The notes: generated by a model not told the origin, from the letters alone. A DNA stretch of 6,102 nucleotides from Chloroflexota bacterium (GCA_030550075.1 JAUQQB010000181.1:1-6102); one strand, 5' to 3'. Shown: positions 1 to 5,953, counted from the first letter of the stretch. Numbers and translations: made by a program.

Positions 1-104
1 GCCAGGTGCACCTCCACCTCCACCGTCGGGTTGCCACGGGAGTCCAGGATCTCCCGCGCCCGCACCATCTCGATCCGTGTGGGGAAATCCAGCGCGCGCG
101 TCAT
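1..104 (-). CDS. eno: Enolase, N-terminal fragment (runs off the window)
   Basis: The first 34 codons of enolase (2-phosphoglycerate hydro-lyase, glycolysis, cytoplasmic), which interconverts 2-phosphoglycerate and phosphoenolpyruvate. The family's N-terminal signature AREILDSRGNPTVEVEV is read at about residues 16-32; the catalytic loops and the metal-binding residues lie outside the window. The ATG at 104-102 is chosen because a GGAGGG Shine-Dalgarno (119-114) sits 9 nt upstream. An in-frame ATG at codon 13 (68-66) has no comparable site, although the first 12 residues are a little longer than the usual lead before this motif. The gene is separated from the upstream transporter operon by a terminator and has its own -10 element, so it is probably transcribed independently. 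The family assignment is very secure. Confidence 0.96.
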   Translation of the reverse strand, partial: MTRALDFPTRIEMVRAREILDSRGNPTVEVEVHL

Positions 105-113
105 CGTTGGGTT

Positions 114-142
114 CCCTCCGTGAAGTCTCCGCTTTGATTATA
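114..142 (-). promoter_or_regulatory. Likely enolase promoter -10 and ribosome binding site
   Basis: A perfect TATAAT hexamer is read on the minus strand at 142-137, and a GGAGGG ribosome binding site at 119-114 precedes the enolase ATG. I find no good -35 hexamer at 16-18 bp spacing; that space is GC-rich and holds a small inverted repeat (GCCGG at 143-147, CCGGC at 159-163) that could be an operator or chance. The position just downstream of the preceding operon's terminator supports a promoter here. The ribosome binding site is firm, the -10 plausible. Confidence 0.5.
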
Positions 143-177
143 GCCGGCCGACATAGAACCGGCGATGGGCCTTTCAT

Positions 178-220
178 AAAAAAAAGAGGGAAACCGCGGC
201 TCTGTCGCCTGTTTCCCTCT
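178..220 (-). terminator. Intrinsic terminator of the ABC transporter operon
   Basis: A 10-bp perfect stem (185-194 with 211-220) has a 16-nt loop that can form an additional GCG/CGC pairing (196-198 with 206-208). On the minus strand the stem is followed by a run of T residues (complement of the A run at 178-185). This is the classical rho-independent layout for transcription coming from the ABC transporter genes at 343-3948. On the plus strand the stem is followed only by a mixed T/C stretch, so action in that direction would be weak. Confidence 0.88.
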
Positions 221-288
221 CTTTCTTTGATTCGCCTTCTGATCCAGGCAAGCGCTCATCCATACAAGTAAGGGCCGGATTGGATCGC

Positions 289-314
289 CCGGGAGATCGT
301 GAGGAACCTCCCGG
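289..314. repeat. Small inverted repeat in the 3' untranslated region
   Basis: CCGGGAG (289-295) and CTCCCGG (308-314) form a perfect 7-bp stem with a 12-nt loop, between the ATPase stop codon and the operon terminator. There is no T run on either side, so it does not look like a terminator. It may stabilise the 3' end of the mRNA or be chance in GC-rich DNA. Confidence 0.35.
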
Positions 315-342
315 CAATAATAAATCATGACCGTGTCAGGAT

Positions 343-984
343 TCAACGGAGCCGTATCCGGCCGCGATCCATTTCATAGACCACCTCGCAGAGTCGCCCC
401 ACCTCGGCCATCCGATGACTGGTGATCACCCATGTAACCCCTTCCGCATTCAGCTCCAGGAGCAGACGGTGGATCTCTTCCATTCCCTCCGGGTCAATAT
501 TACTCGTTGGCTCGTCGAGCAAGAGGAGGCGAGGCCGCTCCATGATGGCCTGAGCCAACCCCAACCGCTGGCGCATTCCGGTGGAGTAAGCCCGCACCGG
601 CCGTGGATCGTCCGGATCCAGCCCCACTCGCCGCATGGCCTCCCGCACATCCTGAGGGGAGATCGCGTTTCGAATCATGGCCAGCAACCAGAGATTGCGA
701 AAGCCGCTATACTGGGGCAGGAAACCGGGGCTCTCGATCAGCGCCCCCGTATCCGGCGGGAACTCCACCTCCCGGCCGATTTCCTTTCCCCACACCCTGA
801 CCCGCCCGGCGGAGGGACGCACCAGGCCGCAAATCACCCGCAACAGCATACTCTTGCCTGCGCCATTAGGGCCCACCAGCCCGACTCGCTGGCTCGGTGC
901 CACCCTCATGGTGACATCTTCAAGCACCTTACGGGAGCCTATCCGGAGGGTAACCCCTTCGACTTCAATGGCCCATCGGGTCAT
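343..984 (-). CDS. ABC transporter ATP-binding protein (BcrA/LanF-like)
   Basis: A 213-residue cytoplasmic ATPase subunit powering the membrane proteins encoded just upstream. All the nucleotide-binding motifs are present: Walker A GPNGAGKS (38-45), signature STGMRQ (134-139, the degenerate form common in ABC-2 exporters), Walker B LLLLDEP (153-159) with catalytic E158, D-loop SNID (161-164) and the switch histidine H190. The Q-loop position holds Glu (E84 in ALIESPG), the E-loop known from bacitracin- and lantibiotic-immunity ATPases. It is shorter than many ABC-2 ATPases and ends soon after the H-loop, so it has no C-terminal regulatory domain. Its ATG overlaps the stop of the large permease gene (ATGA at 984-981), with GGAG 8 nt upstream, indicating translational coupling. 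The substrate is unknown; drug or lipid export remains possible. The ATPase call is secure, the immunity subtype an inference. Confidence 0.95.
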   Translation of the reverse strand: MTRWAIEVEGVTLRIGSRKVLEDVTMRVAPSQRVGLVGPNGAGKSMLLRVICGLVRPSAGRVRVWGKEIGREVEFPPDTGALIESPGFLPQYSGFRNLWLLAMIRNAISPQDVREAMRRVGLDPDDPRPVRAYSTGMRQRLGLAQAIMERPRLLLLDEPTSNIDPEGMEEIHRLLLELNAEGVTWVITSHRMAEVGRLCEVVYEMDRGRIRLR

Positions 985-2672
985 CGGCTCTGCTCCACAC
1001 CGCTGATATCAATCCGACTCATCAGCACCCATCCGACGCCCAGCATCCCCAGGGCCCACACGACGTTATAAGACAGAGACCAGAAAGGGGAGAGATCGAA
1101 CGAAGAGGCGAAAGGCGCATGCCATCGAGGGATCCCCTGGACACCGGGCAGCCAGCGAATGCTTCCAGGACAGATGCTTCCGATCACCCATGCACTCAGC
1201 AGGAGCAACAGGTTCGCCCCAAAGGCCAGGGCTGTATGGCGCAGCCTCACAGCCAGGACCTGCTGTCCCAATCCCAGCGCGGTCAGGTTGCTTCCCCAGA
1301 GCAAGAACATCAGGATCAACGTCCACCATCCCGCAATGGGAGGAGCCAGGTTCTCCTGACGCAACCAGAGGCTCCAGTTGATCCCCGGGAATGACCCGAA
1401 CCACGCAGCGACCAGCCCGGCGCTCAGGAAGCCAGCGAGGGAATATCCCCACGCGGCGATCGAGAAGGCGAGCGCCTTTTCGAACCACCAGCGCCGGCGC
1501 CCGCCGATTCGAAACAGGATTATTCCATGTTGCCGGAACAAGTCCCCGACGCTCAAATCCCCTGTTCCGAAAAGAAACCACATCTGGGGCGCTGCCCAGA
1601 ACAGGAACGCCCTCCACTCCATCCGGCCAACCGGAGGACCTCCCAAGGCCAGCCAGAGGACATCGACCACACTGGCGCGCGCGCCGGAGGAGGCGGCCCT
1701 CGCTGCGATTTCATAAGCCAGCACTCCGCTGATCCCGGCGAACAGCCCCAGCCCGGGTCCTATCCACCACCCCCAGAAAGAGGCCAGATGCCATCGAAGA
1801 CGCCGTCCGAGATCTCCCAGGCGGCCCCCTTCGGCCCAAGGACGTTCCTCTCCCACGAACTCCCAGCGCGCAGCGGCCCAGGCGCTCCAGGCCAGCGCCG
1901 CTCCTACCCAGGCAAACCAGTAACCCTGCGAGAGCGCGATATGACGCAACCACCTCCATGGCTCTTCCATCGGCGGGAGATCCAGAAACCAGCGCCGGTG
2001 AGGCCATCCTTCGAAGTTCGGCAAAGCCCAATCCATATGCCATGCGATCAGCCCCAGCAGGGTCAGGCCCAGGCCGGCCAGATAGCCCACGATGGGGCGA
2101 GCGGCGCTCAGCGCGGCCGCCAGGGCGAGCAAGCCAACAGCCAGCCACCCCAGAGTGAGCAATCCGAACAGCATCCCGAGCGACAGACCCGGCGGAAGCG
2201 CGACCGCCGCCGCCGAAAGCCCCAGGGCGTCCGGCCGCGCCCGCGCCAGGTCGCTCCAACTCGCCGAGATCGGGAAGAGCGCCGCGCCGGGCAGAAGGGC
2301 GCCCAGCGCCAGGAGCCCCAGGTAGAGCCCCAGCATGACCATCAGGGATCCCACCCGAAGCGCCCACCAGCGCAGTCGGCTTCCCAGACGCAACACGATC
2401 CACGTATCGAAAGGTTGAACGGCCCAGCTGGGATGGCTGACCAGCAGCCAGAGCGGGGTGAGCACCATGAAACGCCAGATCTTATGATTCAACAGGGCAA
2501 ACATAGGGTCCAGGGCCCCCGCCGTTCTCCCCAGAGCCGCCCCCTGATGGAGCAGTCGATCCGCCTCCAGGGCCGCCAGAAGGAGGGCGATCAGAAAGGG
2601 AATCCCCCAGCGGGCGCCTTCCAGAAAGGGGATCTCAAGCGAAATCCAGCGGTAGAGACCGGGACGGCGCAT
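981..2672 (-). CDS. Large ABC-2-type permease, probably two fused halves
   Basis: A 563-residue polytopic membrane protein, about 12 hydrophobic segments, the likely channel partner of the downstream ATPase. It appears to be two ABC-2-like halves in tandem: WIVLRLGSRLRWW (91-103) recurs as GIILFRIGGRRRWW (383-396), each followed by a long hydrophobic helix, and a polar linker near residues 270-295 joins the halves. ABC-2 permeases usually carry about six helices, so this length suits a fused pair. I chose ATG at 2672-2670 because AGGGAG (2687-2682) lies 9 nt upstream. A GTG at 2729-2727 would add 19 polar residues and overlap the preceding gene by 25 bp, but has no good ribosome binding site. 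The stop overlaps the ATPase start by 4 bp. There is no signature tying it to a named family; the role comes from context and topology. Confidence 0.8.
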   Translation of the reverse strand: MRRPGLYRWISLEIPFLEGARWGIPFLIALLLAALEADRLLHQGAALGRTAGALDPMFALLNHKIWRFMVLTPLWLLVSHPSWAVQPFDTWIVLRLGSRLRWWALRVGSLMVMLGLYLGLLALGALLPGAALFPISASWSDLARARPDALGLSAAAVALPPGLSLGMLFGLLTLGWLAVGLLALAAALSAARPIVGYLAGLGLTLLGLIAWHMDWALPNFEGWPHRRWFLDLPPMEEPWRWLRHIALSQGYWFAWVGAALAWSAWAAARWEFVGEERPWAEGGRLGDLGRRLRWHLASFWGWWIGPGLGLFAGISGVLAYEIAARAASSGARASVVDVLWLALGGPPVGRMEWRAFLFWAAPQMWFLFGTGDLSVGDLFRQHGIILFRIGGRRRWWFEKALAFSIAAWGYSLAGFLSAGLVAAWFGSFPGINWSLWLRQENLAPPIAGWWTLILMFLLWGSNLTALGLGQQVLAVRLRHTALAFGANLLLLLSAWVIGSICPGSIRWLPGVQGIPRWHAPFASSFDLSPFWSLSYNVVWALGMLGVGWVLMSRIDISGVEQSR

Positions 2673-2704
2673 ATAGGGCAGCTCCCTGACCGATAGCGTT
2701 CGCG

Positions 2705-3505
2705 CTAATCTTCCCGTCTGTTTCGCCACTCACCGATGAACAGCAGGCCCAGGCCGGCCAGCCCAATGCTGGCCTGGGAAACCAGAACCCGAATGCCATC
2801 CATCCGGTCCAATGCGAAGGGGATAAGTCCGGCGACTGGCGTCCAGGTCTCCAGGCGAAGCAAGGCCAGGAGCGTCAACAAAACGAATGAGAACACGGCA
2901 GGAAGAGCCTGGGGGAGATAGCGCCGCGTGGTCCAGGCGCCGATAGCGAGGCCGAAGACGGACCAGACCGCTCCAAATGTAAACCCCAGGGCGAGAAGAA
3001 AAGCAATATAGGCGTCTGGCGCACGCTCGAATAGTTCCCCGAATGGTCCATAATCCCCGGGCATCCGGGCCAGCTCGGGCGGCGGAAGACCGCGGGGAAC
3101 GAAGAAGTGCAGGAGGCCAAACAGTCCGGCAGGCGGGAGGGCCACCGCAAGGCCTCCGGTCAGGGCCGCGGCGGTCAGCCGGGAAATGAGATATTGTCGG
3201 CGGGTCGTGCGGAGGCGGATCGCCCGGCGATAGCCGGTCGCCCGATCCAGCGCCAGCGCCTCCGCATATGGAAGCGTAGCCACCAGCGGGGCCAGGAGCG
3301 GATACAGGCCGTTGCCATACACTCGAAGGAAGCCATGATACACATTGAATTGGGCGGGATGCCGCAGGAGACCATGGGTCTGCACGAGCTGCAGGTCCTG
3401 CAGATACTCTGGGAGGCGCAAGCTCACGCCGATCAGCCCCATCAGAACAGCAAGCCACAACCCGCGATTCCAGAGCAGCGCGCGATGAAGCTCCGCCCGC
3501 CACAT
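2705..3505 (-). CDS. ABC-2-type permease subunit
   Basis: A 266-residue integral membrane protein with about six hydrophobic segments (near 16-30, 66-80, 106-130, 166-190, 199-217, 243-258). A short amphipathic N-terminus and a basic loop before the third helix (ATGYRRAIRLRTTRRQYLISR, about 89-109 with minor trimming) resemble the coupling region of ABC-2 permeases, where the enzyme meets its ATPase. The ATG at 3505-3503 is preceded by GAGG 8 nt upstream. A longer reading from 3661 would add 52 residues that overlap the secreted-protein gene and look like non-coding translation, so I reject it. It sits 38 bp after the secreted-protein gene and about 32 bp before the large permease, in one apparent operon. 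Its first 20 codons exist in a second, broken copy at 4162-4223. It probably pairs with the double permease; the substrate is unknown. Confidence 0.85.
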   Translation of the reverse strand: MWRAELHRALLWNRGLWLAVLMGLIGVSLRLPEYLQDLQLVQTHGLLRHPAQFNVYHGFLRVYGNGLYPLLAPLVATLPYAEALALDRATGYRRAIRLRTTRRQYLISRLTAAALTGGLAVALPPAGLFGLLHFFVPRGLPPPELARMPGDYGPFGELFERAPDAYIAFLLALGFTFGAVWSVFGLAIGAWTTRRYLPQALPAVFSFVLLTLLALLRLETWTPVAGLIPFALDRMDGIRVLVSQASIGLAGLGLLFIGEWRNRRED

Positions 3506-3516
3506 CTTCTCGACCT
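3444..3516 (-). repeat. Direct repeat copy A (intact permease start)
   Basis: Same-orientation copy of the 73-bp repeat whose partner is 4162-4234, offset 718 bp. The mismatches are at 3449, 3452, 3455, 3459, 3467, 3479 and 3483. The perfectly conserved core (3484-3516) covers the ribosome-binding region, the ATG and the first seven codons. The interval between the copies holds the secreted-protein gene and the hairpin. Confidence 0.85.
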
Positions 3517-3543
3517 CGATAGCCGCAGAAGAAGAGGAAGCCT

Positions 3544-3948
3544 TCAGCAAGGCTTGCCGCCCGGATTGTCCGGGCTCCAATATCCTTGGGCCTGAACGTC
3601 TACGGGGGTCCACCATTGAGTAGCCAACCGCATATGGACGACCTGGCCTGGTCCTGCCCATGTAGGATATACAACCAATGTATGATCACCGATGTCAGTT
3701 ACCCACTCCGATGCCGCATCATTATTCACGAACTCCAGGCGCCCGTTGATCTTATAATCTGCGCCTACAAGATAGCTACACCAGCTAGCATTATCATAAG
3801 ATTGCTTGGTCTGGTTATAGGTGGTCGTTGATCCACCGAATTTCGGAACTGTGACATCATACCAGTACCAGGATCCTGCGGCTGCAACTGTTGCGATTAT
3901 AGATATGAGCAAAGCGAACACCCAGGTCCCAGCTATCAGGCGGCGCAT
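3544..3948 (-). CDS. Small secreted protein of unknown function, low GC
   Basis: A 134-residue precursor. Residues 1-24 form a clear Sec-type signal peptide: basic MRR start, hydrophobic core FALLISIIATV, and an AAA/G cleavage region near 22-25. The mature part (about 110 residues) is rich in Trp, Tyr, Thr, Asn and Val with a beta-strand-like alternation, and has just two cysteines (C57 and the last residue C134), which could form a disulfide. I do not recognise the family. The start is firm: AGGAGG (3960-3955) lies 6 nt before the ATG. The gene is visibly AT-richer than everything around it: 82 G/C in the 180 bases 3661-3840 against about 77 % in a sample of the large permease. Position immediately upstream of two permeases and an ATPase suggests that it is the substrate or ligand of that transporter, for example a bacteriocin-like or signalling protein. 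This is inference. Confidence 0.85.
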   Translation of the reverse strand: MRRLIAGTWVFALLISIIATVAAAGSWYWYDVTVPKFGGSTTTYNQTKQSYDNASWCSYLVGADYKINGRLEFVNNDAASEWVTDIGDHTLVVYPTWAGPGQVVHMRLATQWWTPVDVQAQGYWSPDNPGGKPC

Positions 3949-4046
3949 CGCATACCTCCTGCGTTAAGGGTTTTCCATAATTAATTACCCGCAAAACAGT
4001 CCAGGGGTTGGGGAGACCATCTAAGCCCCAGAATTCCTTCTCCAGG
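3949..4046 (-). promoter_or_regulatory. Leader of the secreted-protein operon with strong RBS
   Basis: The 98 bases before the secreted-protein gene contain an unusually AT-rich patch (complement of about 3971-3987, reading TAATTAATTATGG) in otherwise GC-rich DNA, followed by the AGGAGG ribosome binding site at 3960-3955. The patch is a reasonable place for a -10 region (ATTAAT matches 4 of 6 of the consensus), but no convincing -35 is spaced correctly. The promoter is therefore a guess; the ribosome binding site is clear. Confidence 0.35.
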
Positions 4047-4094
4047 TTTGGGGGGCTGGGGCCCCCACCTCCAGCGATGCCCCAGCCCCCCAAA
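4047..4094. repeat. Perfect 16-bp GC-rich hairpin
   Basis: Left arm TTTGGGGGGCTGGGGC (4047-4062) pairs perfectly with right arm GCCCCAGCCCCCCAAA (4079-4094) around a 16-nt loop. There is no T run after it on either strand, so a classical terminator is not indicated. It lies between the broken permease start and the secreted-protein gene. It could attenuate transcription from upstream, protect the 3' end of the upstream mRNA, or be a REP-like or miniature mobile palindrome. The structure is certain, its role unknown. Confidence 0.8.
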
Positions 4095-4161
4095 GACGTC
4101 TCTCCCTCTCCAGAGACCCCCATCAGATCCATGATGAAGGCTACACATGGCGTGTTCCCCG

Positions 4162-4223
4162 AGAACGGCGAGTCACGACCCGCGGTTCCAGAGCAGGGCG
4201 TGATGAAGCTCCGCCCGCCACAT
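4162..4223 (-). pseudogene. Truncated remnant of the ABC permease N-terminus
   Basis: Reads MWRAELHHALLWNRGS then a TGA stop, against MWRAELHRALLWNRGL plus Trp in the intact permease starting at 3505. The nucleotide match spans 4162-4234 and 3444-3516, 66 of 73 bases identical by my hand alignment, including the leader sequence before the ATG. The TGA replaces the TGG for Trp17, and similarity continues about 10 bases past the next codons before it is lost. Five of the seven differences fall at codon third positions, suggesting that the copy diverged as a working gene before it was truncated. It starts 19 bp after the upstream gene's final TAA, as the intact permease follows the secreted-protein gene. 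Confidence 0.8.
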
Positions 4224-4234
4224 CTTCTCGACCT
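4162..4234 (-). repeat. Direct repeat copy B (broken permease start)
   Basis: Partner of 3444-3516, about 90 % identical by hand count. It includes AGGTCGAGAAG before the ATG, the sequence that precedes the intact permease start. Recombination between such copies could delete or amplify the intervening secreted-protein gene. Confidence 0.85.
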
Positions 4235-4242
4235 TTGCACGC

Positions 4243-4500
4243 TTACCGCTGGAAAGCAGAAAGGAGAAGCTCCAGCGCCGTCTTCTCATCCAGAGCCCCT
4301 TCGATCCGGACGCAGACCTCCGTATCACAGGTCATCGCCATCCCATACGGCATCCGCCGCTCACAAAGCGGGCTCTCACAAACCCGGGCGCTGACCAGGT
4401 CTACGGGAAAGCCGCCATGAACCTCCCGACGGGGGATGAGCGATCGTTTGCGCCACTGCCTGAGGACCATCTCCACGAACCAGCCCGTAGGCGCTTCGCT
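4243..4500 (-). pseudogene. Out-of-frame C-terminus of the anchored protein
   Basis: In the +1 frame relative to the upstream part, this stretch encodes a coherent segment: TGWFVEMVLRQWRKRSL, then GGFPVDLVSARVCESPLCERRM, two further cysteines nearby, and the ending VRIEGALDEKTALELLLSA before TAA at 4245-4243. The ending (a strand, a turn, then a Leu/Ala helix) is the usual close of small extracytoplasmic domains such as DUF4367. Reading from the upstream frame into this one needs one base removed, or two added, somewhere in about 4480-4530, a region with G/A-rich runs. A separate gene starting at GTG 4536 would overlap the upstream gene by 161 bp and is less likely. Either a real frameshift mutation or a sequencing error explains it. 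Confidence 0.65.
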
Positions 4501-5428
4501 CCGCGAGCTGATCCAACTTTCCCTCCTTCCCTCCACATTCGATCATCATCTCCGCGCTGGGGCGGAGCGCCGACTCCCAGAGGGGATCTGGCTGGGCGAT
4601 CCACAGGGCTCCATACGCTCGCTCGTCATAGATCCGTCGCCTCCCCTCCCGGTCCCGCACCTCCTGAATTATGGCCCGCACCTGACCCTCCGGCCCCACC
4701 GCCATCCACGCCCGCTCCACTGCCCCATCCGCCCCGGGCTGCGCCCATTCCCAGTAACGCAGCGCCCCATCGCCCGCCACCCGCTCGATCGCAATGCCCT
4801 CTGGCCCTCGGGTCACGGGCAGCTCGACGGCCGGTATTTCCCCCTCCACCGGCCGCCACCCCGCCGCGGCCAGTCGCCCCGGATCCACAAAAGGCGGGAA
4901 CGTCCACCGCATCTCCTCCGGGGAGGAGGGCTCCCAGTGACAACGGGGTCCACCCGGATCCAGGAGACGAAGCTCCCATCCCTGTCTGGCGGTATGCCAG
5001 ATCTCCACATAGGGACGATCGTCGTCCAGGACAAAGCGTCCGTGAAACCGAACAGGCCATCCGGACGCCCCAACCTCCAATGTCGACGTGCCGTGGATCT
5101 CCCGGCCGTTGGCAGGATCTGGGGCGGAGGGATCGAAGAAGCGACGGCGGAAGGCCCAGTGGAGGATCCGCCCAGGGCTGACCGGAGGCGTGATGAGATA
5201 AGGAGGAGGTTCAGCCCCTGGAGGGGTAAGCACCAGGACCGAAGTCCCGCCATCGGCCGCAGGCGTGTGGGCCGGCTCCGGGGTGGTCCATGACAGAGCA
5301 GGCGCGGAGGGAAGAGGCGAATCCCGCCATGCCCCCGAGCTCAGGATCCATCCGCCCAGCCCCATTAGCCCTAGCAACCGCAAGACAGGGAGCCTCAACC
5401 ACCGACGGCCCTTTCCATTTACGAGCAT
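4376..5428 (-). CDS. Secreted/anchored protein of unknown function, C-terminus shifted
   Basis: A 350-residue reading frame. Residues 1-33 carry a basic start and one hydrophobic helix (signal anchor or uncleaved signal; no lipobox Cys), then a Pro/Ala-rich linker (about 38-62) and a beta-rich extracytoplasmic domain with paired strands such as STLEVGASGWPVRFHGRFVL. The style recalls LolA/RseB-like folds, but I cannot name the family. After about residue 300 (near 4520-4480) the frame turns into Pro/Arg/Gly-rich low-quality sequence, while another frame continues as a convincing protein to 4243. The native product was therefore probably about 390 residues, ending in the piece annotated separately. 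The ATG at 5428-5426 has only a G-rich stretch (GGGGGG, 6 nt upstream) as ribosome binding site. The gene begins 57 bp from the insertion-sequence end. The relation to the transporter is uncertain. Confidence 0.7.
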   Translation of the reverse strand: MLVNGKGRRWLRLPVLRLLGLMGLGGWILSSGAWRDSPLPSAPALSWTTPEPAHTPAADGGTSVLVLTPPGAEPPPYLITPPVSPGRILHWAFRRRFFDPSAPDPANGREIHGTSTLEVGASGWPVRFHGRFVLDDDRPYVEIWHTARQGWELRLLDPGGPRCHWEPSSPEEMRWTFPPFVDPGRLAAAGWRPVEGEIPAVELPVTRGPEGIAIERVAGDGALRYWEWAQPGADGAVERAWMAVGPEGQVRAIIQEVRDREGRRRIYDERAYGALWIAQPDPLWESALRPSAEMMIECGGKEGKLDQLAERSAYGLVRGDGPQAVAQTIAHPPSGGSWRLSRRPGQRPGL

Positions 5429-5484
5429 CTCGAACCCCCCATCGTCACGAAGAGAAGAGGGAATATTGAACTTCGCCTTTCTAA
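5429..5484 (-). other. Short gap between the insertion sequence and the anchored-protein gene
   Basis: 56 bases containing an AT-rich TTCAATATTCC (complement of about 5464-5474) that could be part of a promoter for the anchored-protein gene, though no paired -35/-10 is convincing. CTAA at 5481-5484 abuts the transposon end and fits the short YTAR/TNA-type target duplications of IS5-family elements. Confidence 0.3.
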
Positions 5485-5488
5485 GAAC

Positions 5489-5953
5489 TCATCTCAAAAC
5501 TCTCCATGTGATGAGGAGACAGGCCAGGTGCACGAAACCCCGGAAGGTGGTCAGGAGACGTTCATAACGCAGGGCCAACCGTCGAAAGCCTCCCTTCAAC
5601 CAAGCCAAGAAGCGTTCCACCGCCCCCCGCAAGACCCGATCCGTTTCCGGGTCAAAACGATACGGCCGTCCCCGCCGGGACCTCCGACGATTCCGGGGAT
5701 TCACGGGGATACTGGCCCGGATGCCCCGGCGCCGGAGTTCCGCCCGAACCGGGCGGCTGTCATAGGCCCCATCCCCGGCCACTTCCCAGGGCCGGGTCCG
5801 GCGCCCCACCCGCACCCTCCTCAGGAGCCTGGAAAAGACGACCCCCTCCGGCTTCTGCGCCGATGTCCCTTCGATCCCCACCGGCACCCCCTGCGCCGTC
5901 ACGACCGCGTGGACCTTCGTCCCCTTCCGCCGACGGTAGCCATCTATGCCCAC
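5489..5953 (-). CDS. IS5-family transposase, C-terminal frame (orfB)
   Basis: A 154-residue catalytic half of a DDE transposase, starting at GTG 5953 or, more likely, entered by frameshift from orfA. Visible motifs are GIDGYRRRKGTKVHAVV (2-18), the second catalytic Asp in GDGAYDS (D61), a basic stretch IPVNPRNRRRSRRGRPYRF (82-100), and the catalytic Glu in AVERFLAWLK (E113), followed by GGFRRLALRYERL. The IS4/IS5 signature Y(2)R(3)E(6)K is matched at R109, E113 and K120, but the Tyr position is R106. The usual NEHD-like segment after the first beta strands is replaced by SAQKPEG. The C-terminal VHLACLLITWRVLR is typical of the group. The first catalytic residue lies in orfA. The element may be inactive; the family call is strong. 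Confidence 0.9.
   Translation of the reverse strand: MGIDGYRRRKGTKVHAVVTAQGVPVGIEGTSAQKPEGVVFSRLLRRVRVGRRTRPWEVAGDGAYDSRPVRAELRRRGIRASIPVNPRNRRRSRRGRPYRFDPETDRVLRGAVERFLAWLKGGFRRLALRYERLLTTFRGFVHLACLLITWRVLR

Noticed and set aside
101..346. Minus-strand open frame of 81 codons between the ATPase and enolase
   Set aside because: It runs through the terminator hairpin and its T run and has no recognisable protein character.
1527..2696. Long plus-strand open frame (389 codons) opposite the large permease
   Set aside because: Rich in Gln, Pro, Arg and Ser with no domain or start signal; a typical antisense shadow of a GC-rich membrane-protein gene.
2673..2729. GTG start giving a 582-residue large permease
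   Set aside because: No clear ribosome binding site and it overlaps the previous gene; ATG 2672 has AGGGAG at good spacing. Kept as an alternative.
3506..3661. N-terminal extension of the 266-residue permease
   Set aside because: It overlaps the secreted-protein gene in another frame, lacks a ribosome binding site, and the duplicated copy at 4162-4234 keeps similarity only around the ATG at 3505.
4047..4094. The GC-rich hairpin as a standard rho-independent terminator
   Set aside because: Neither side of the stem is followed by a T run, unlike the clear terminator at 178-220.
3857..4240. Minus-strand frame of 127 codons over the permease remnant and hairpin
   Set aside because: Out of frame with both the remnant and the secreted protein; its sequence is translated hairpin and leader.
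4417..5293. Two overlapping plus-strand open frames opposite the anchored-protein gene
   Set aside because: Pro/Arg/Ala-rich translations without motifs, antisense to a better-supported minus-strand gene.
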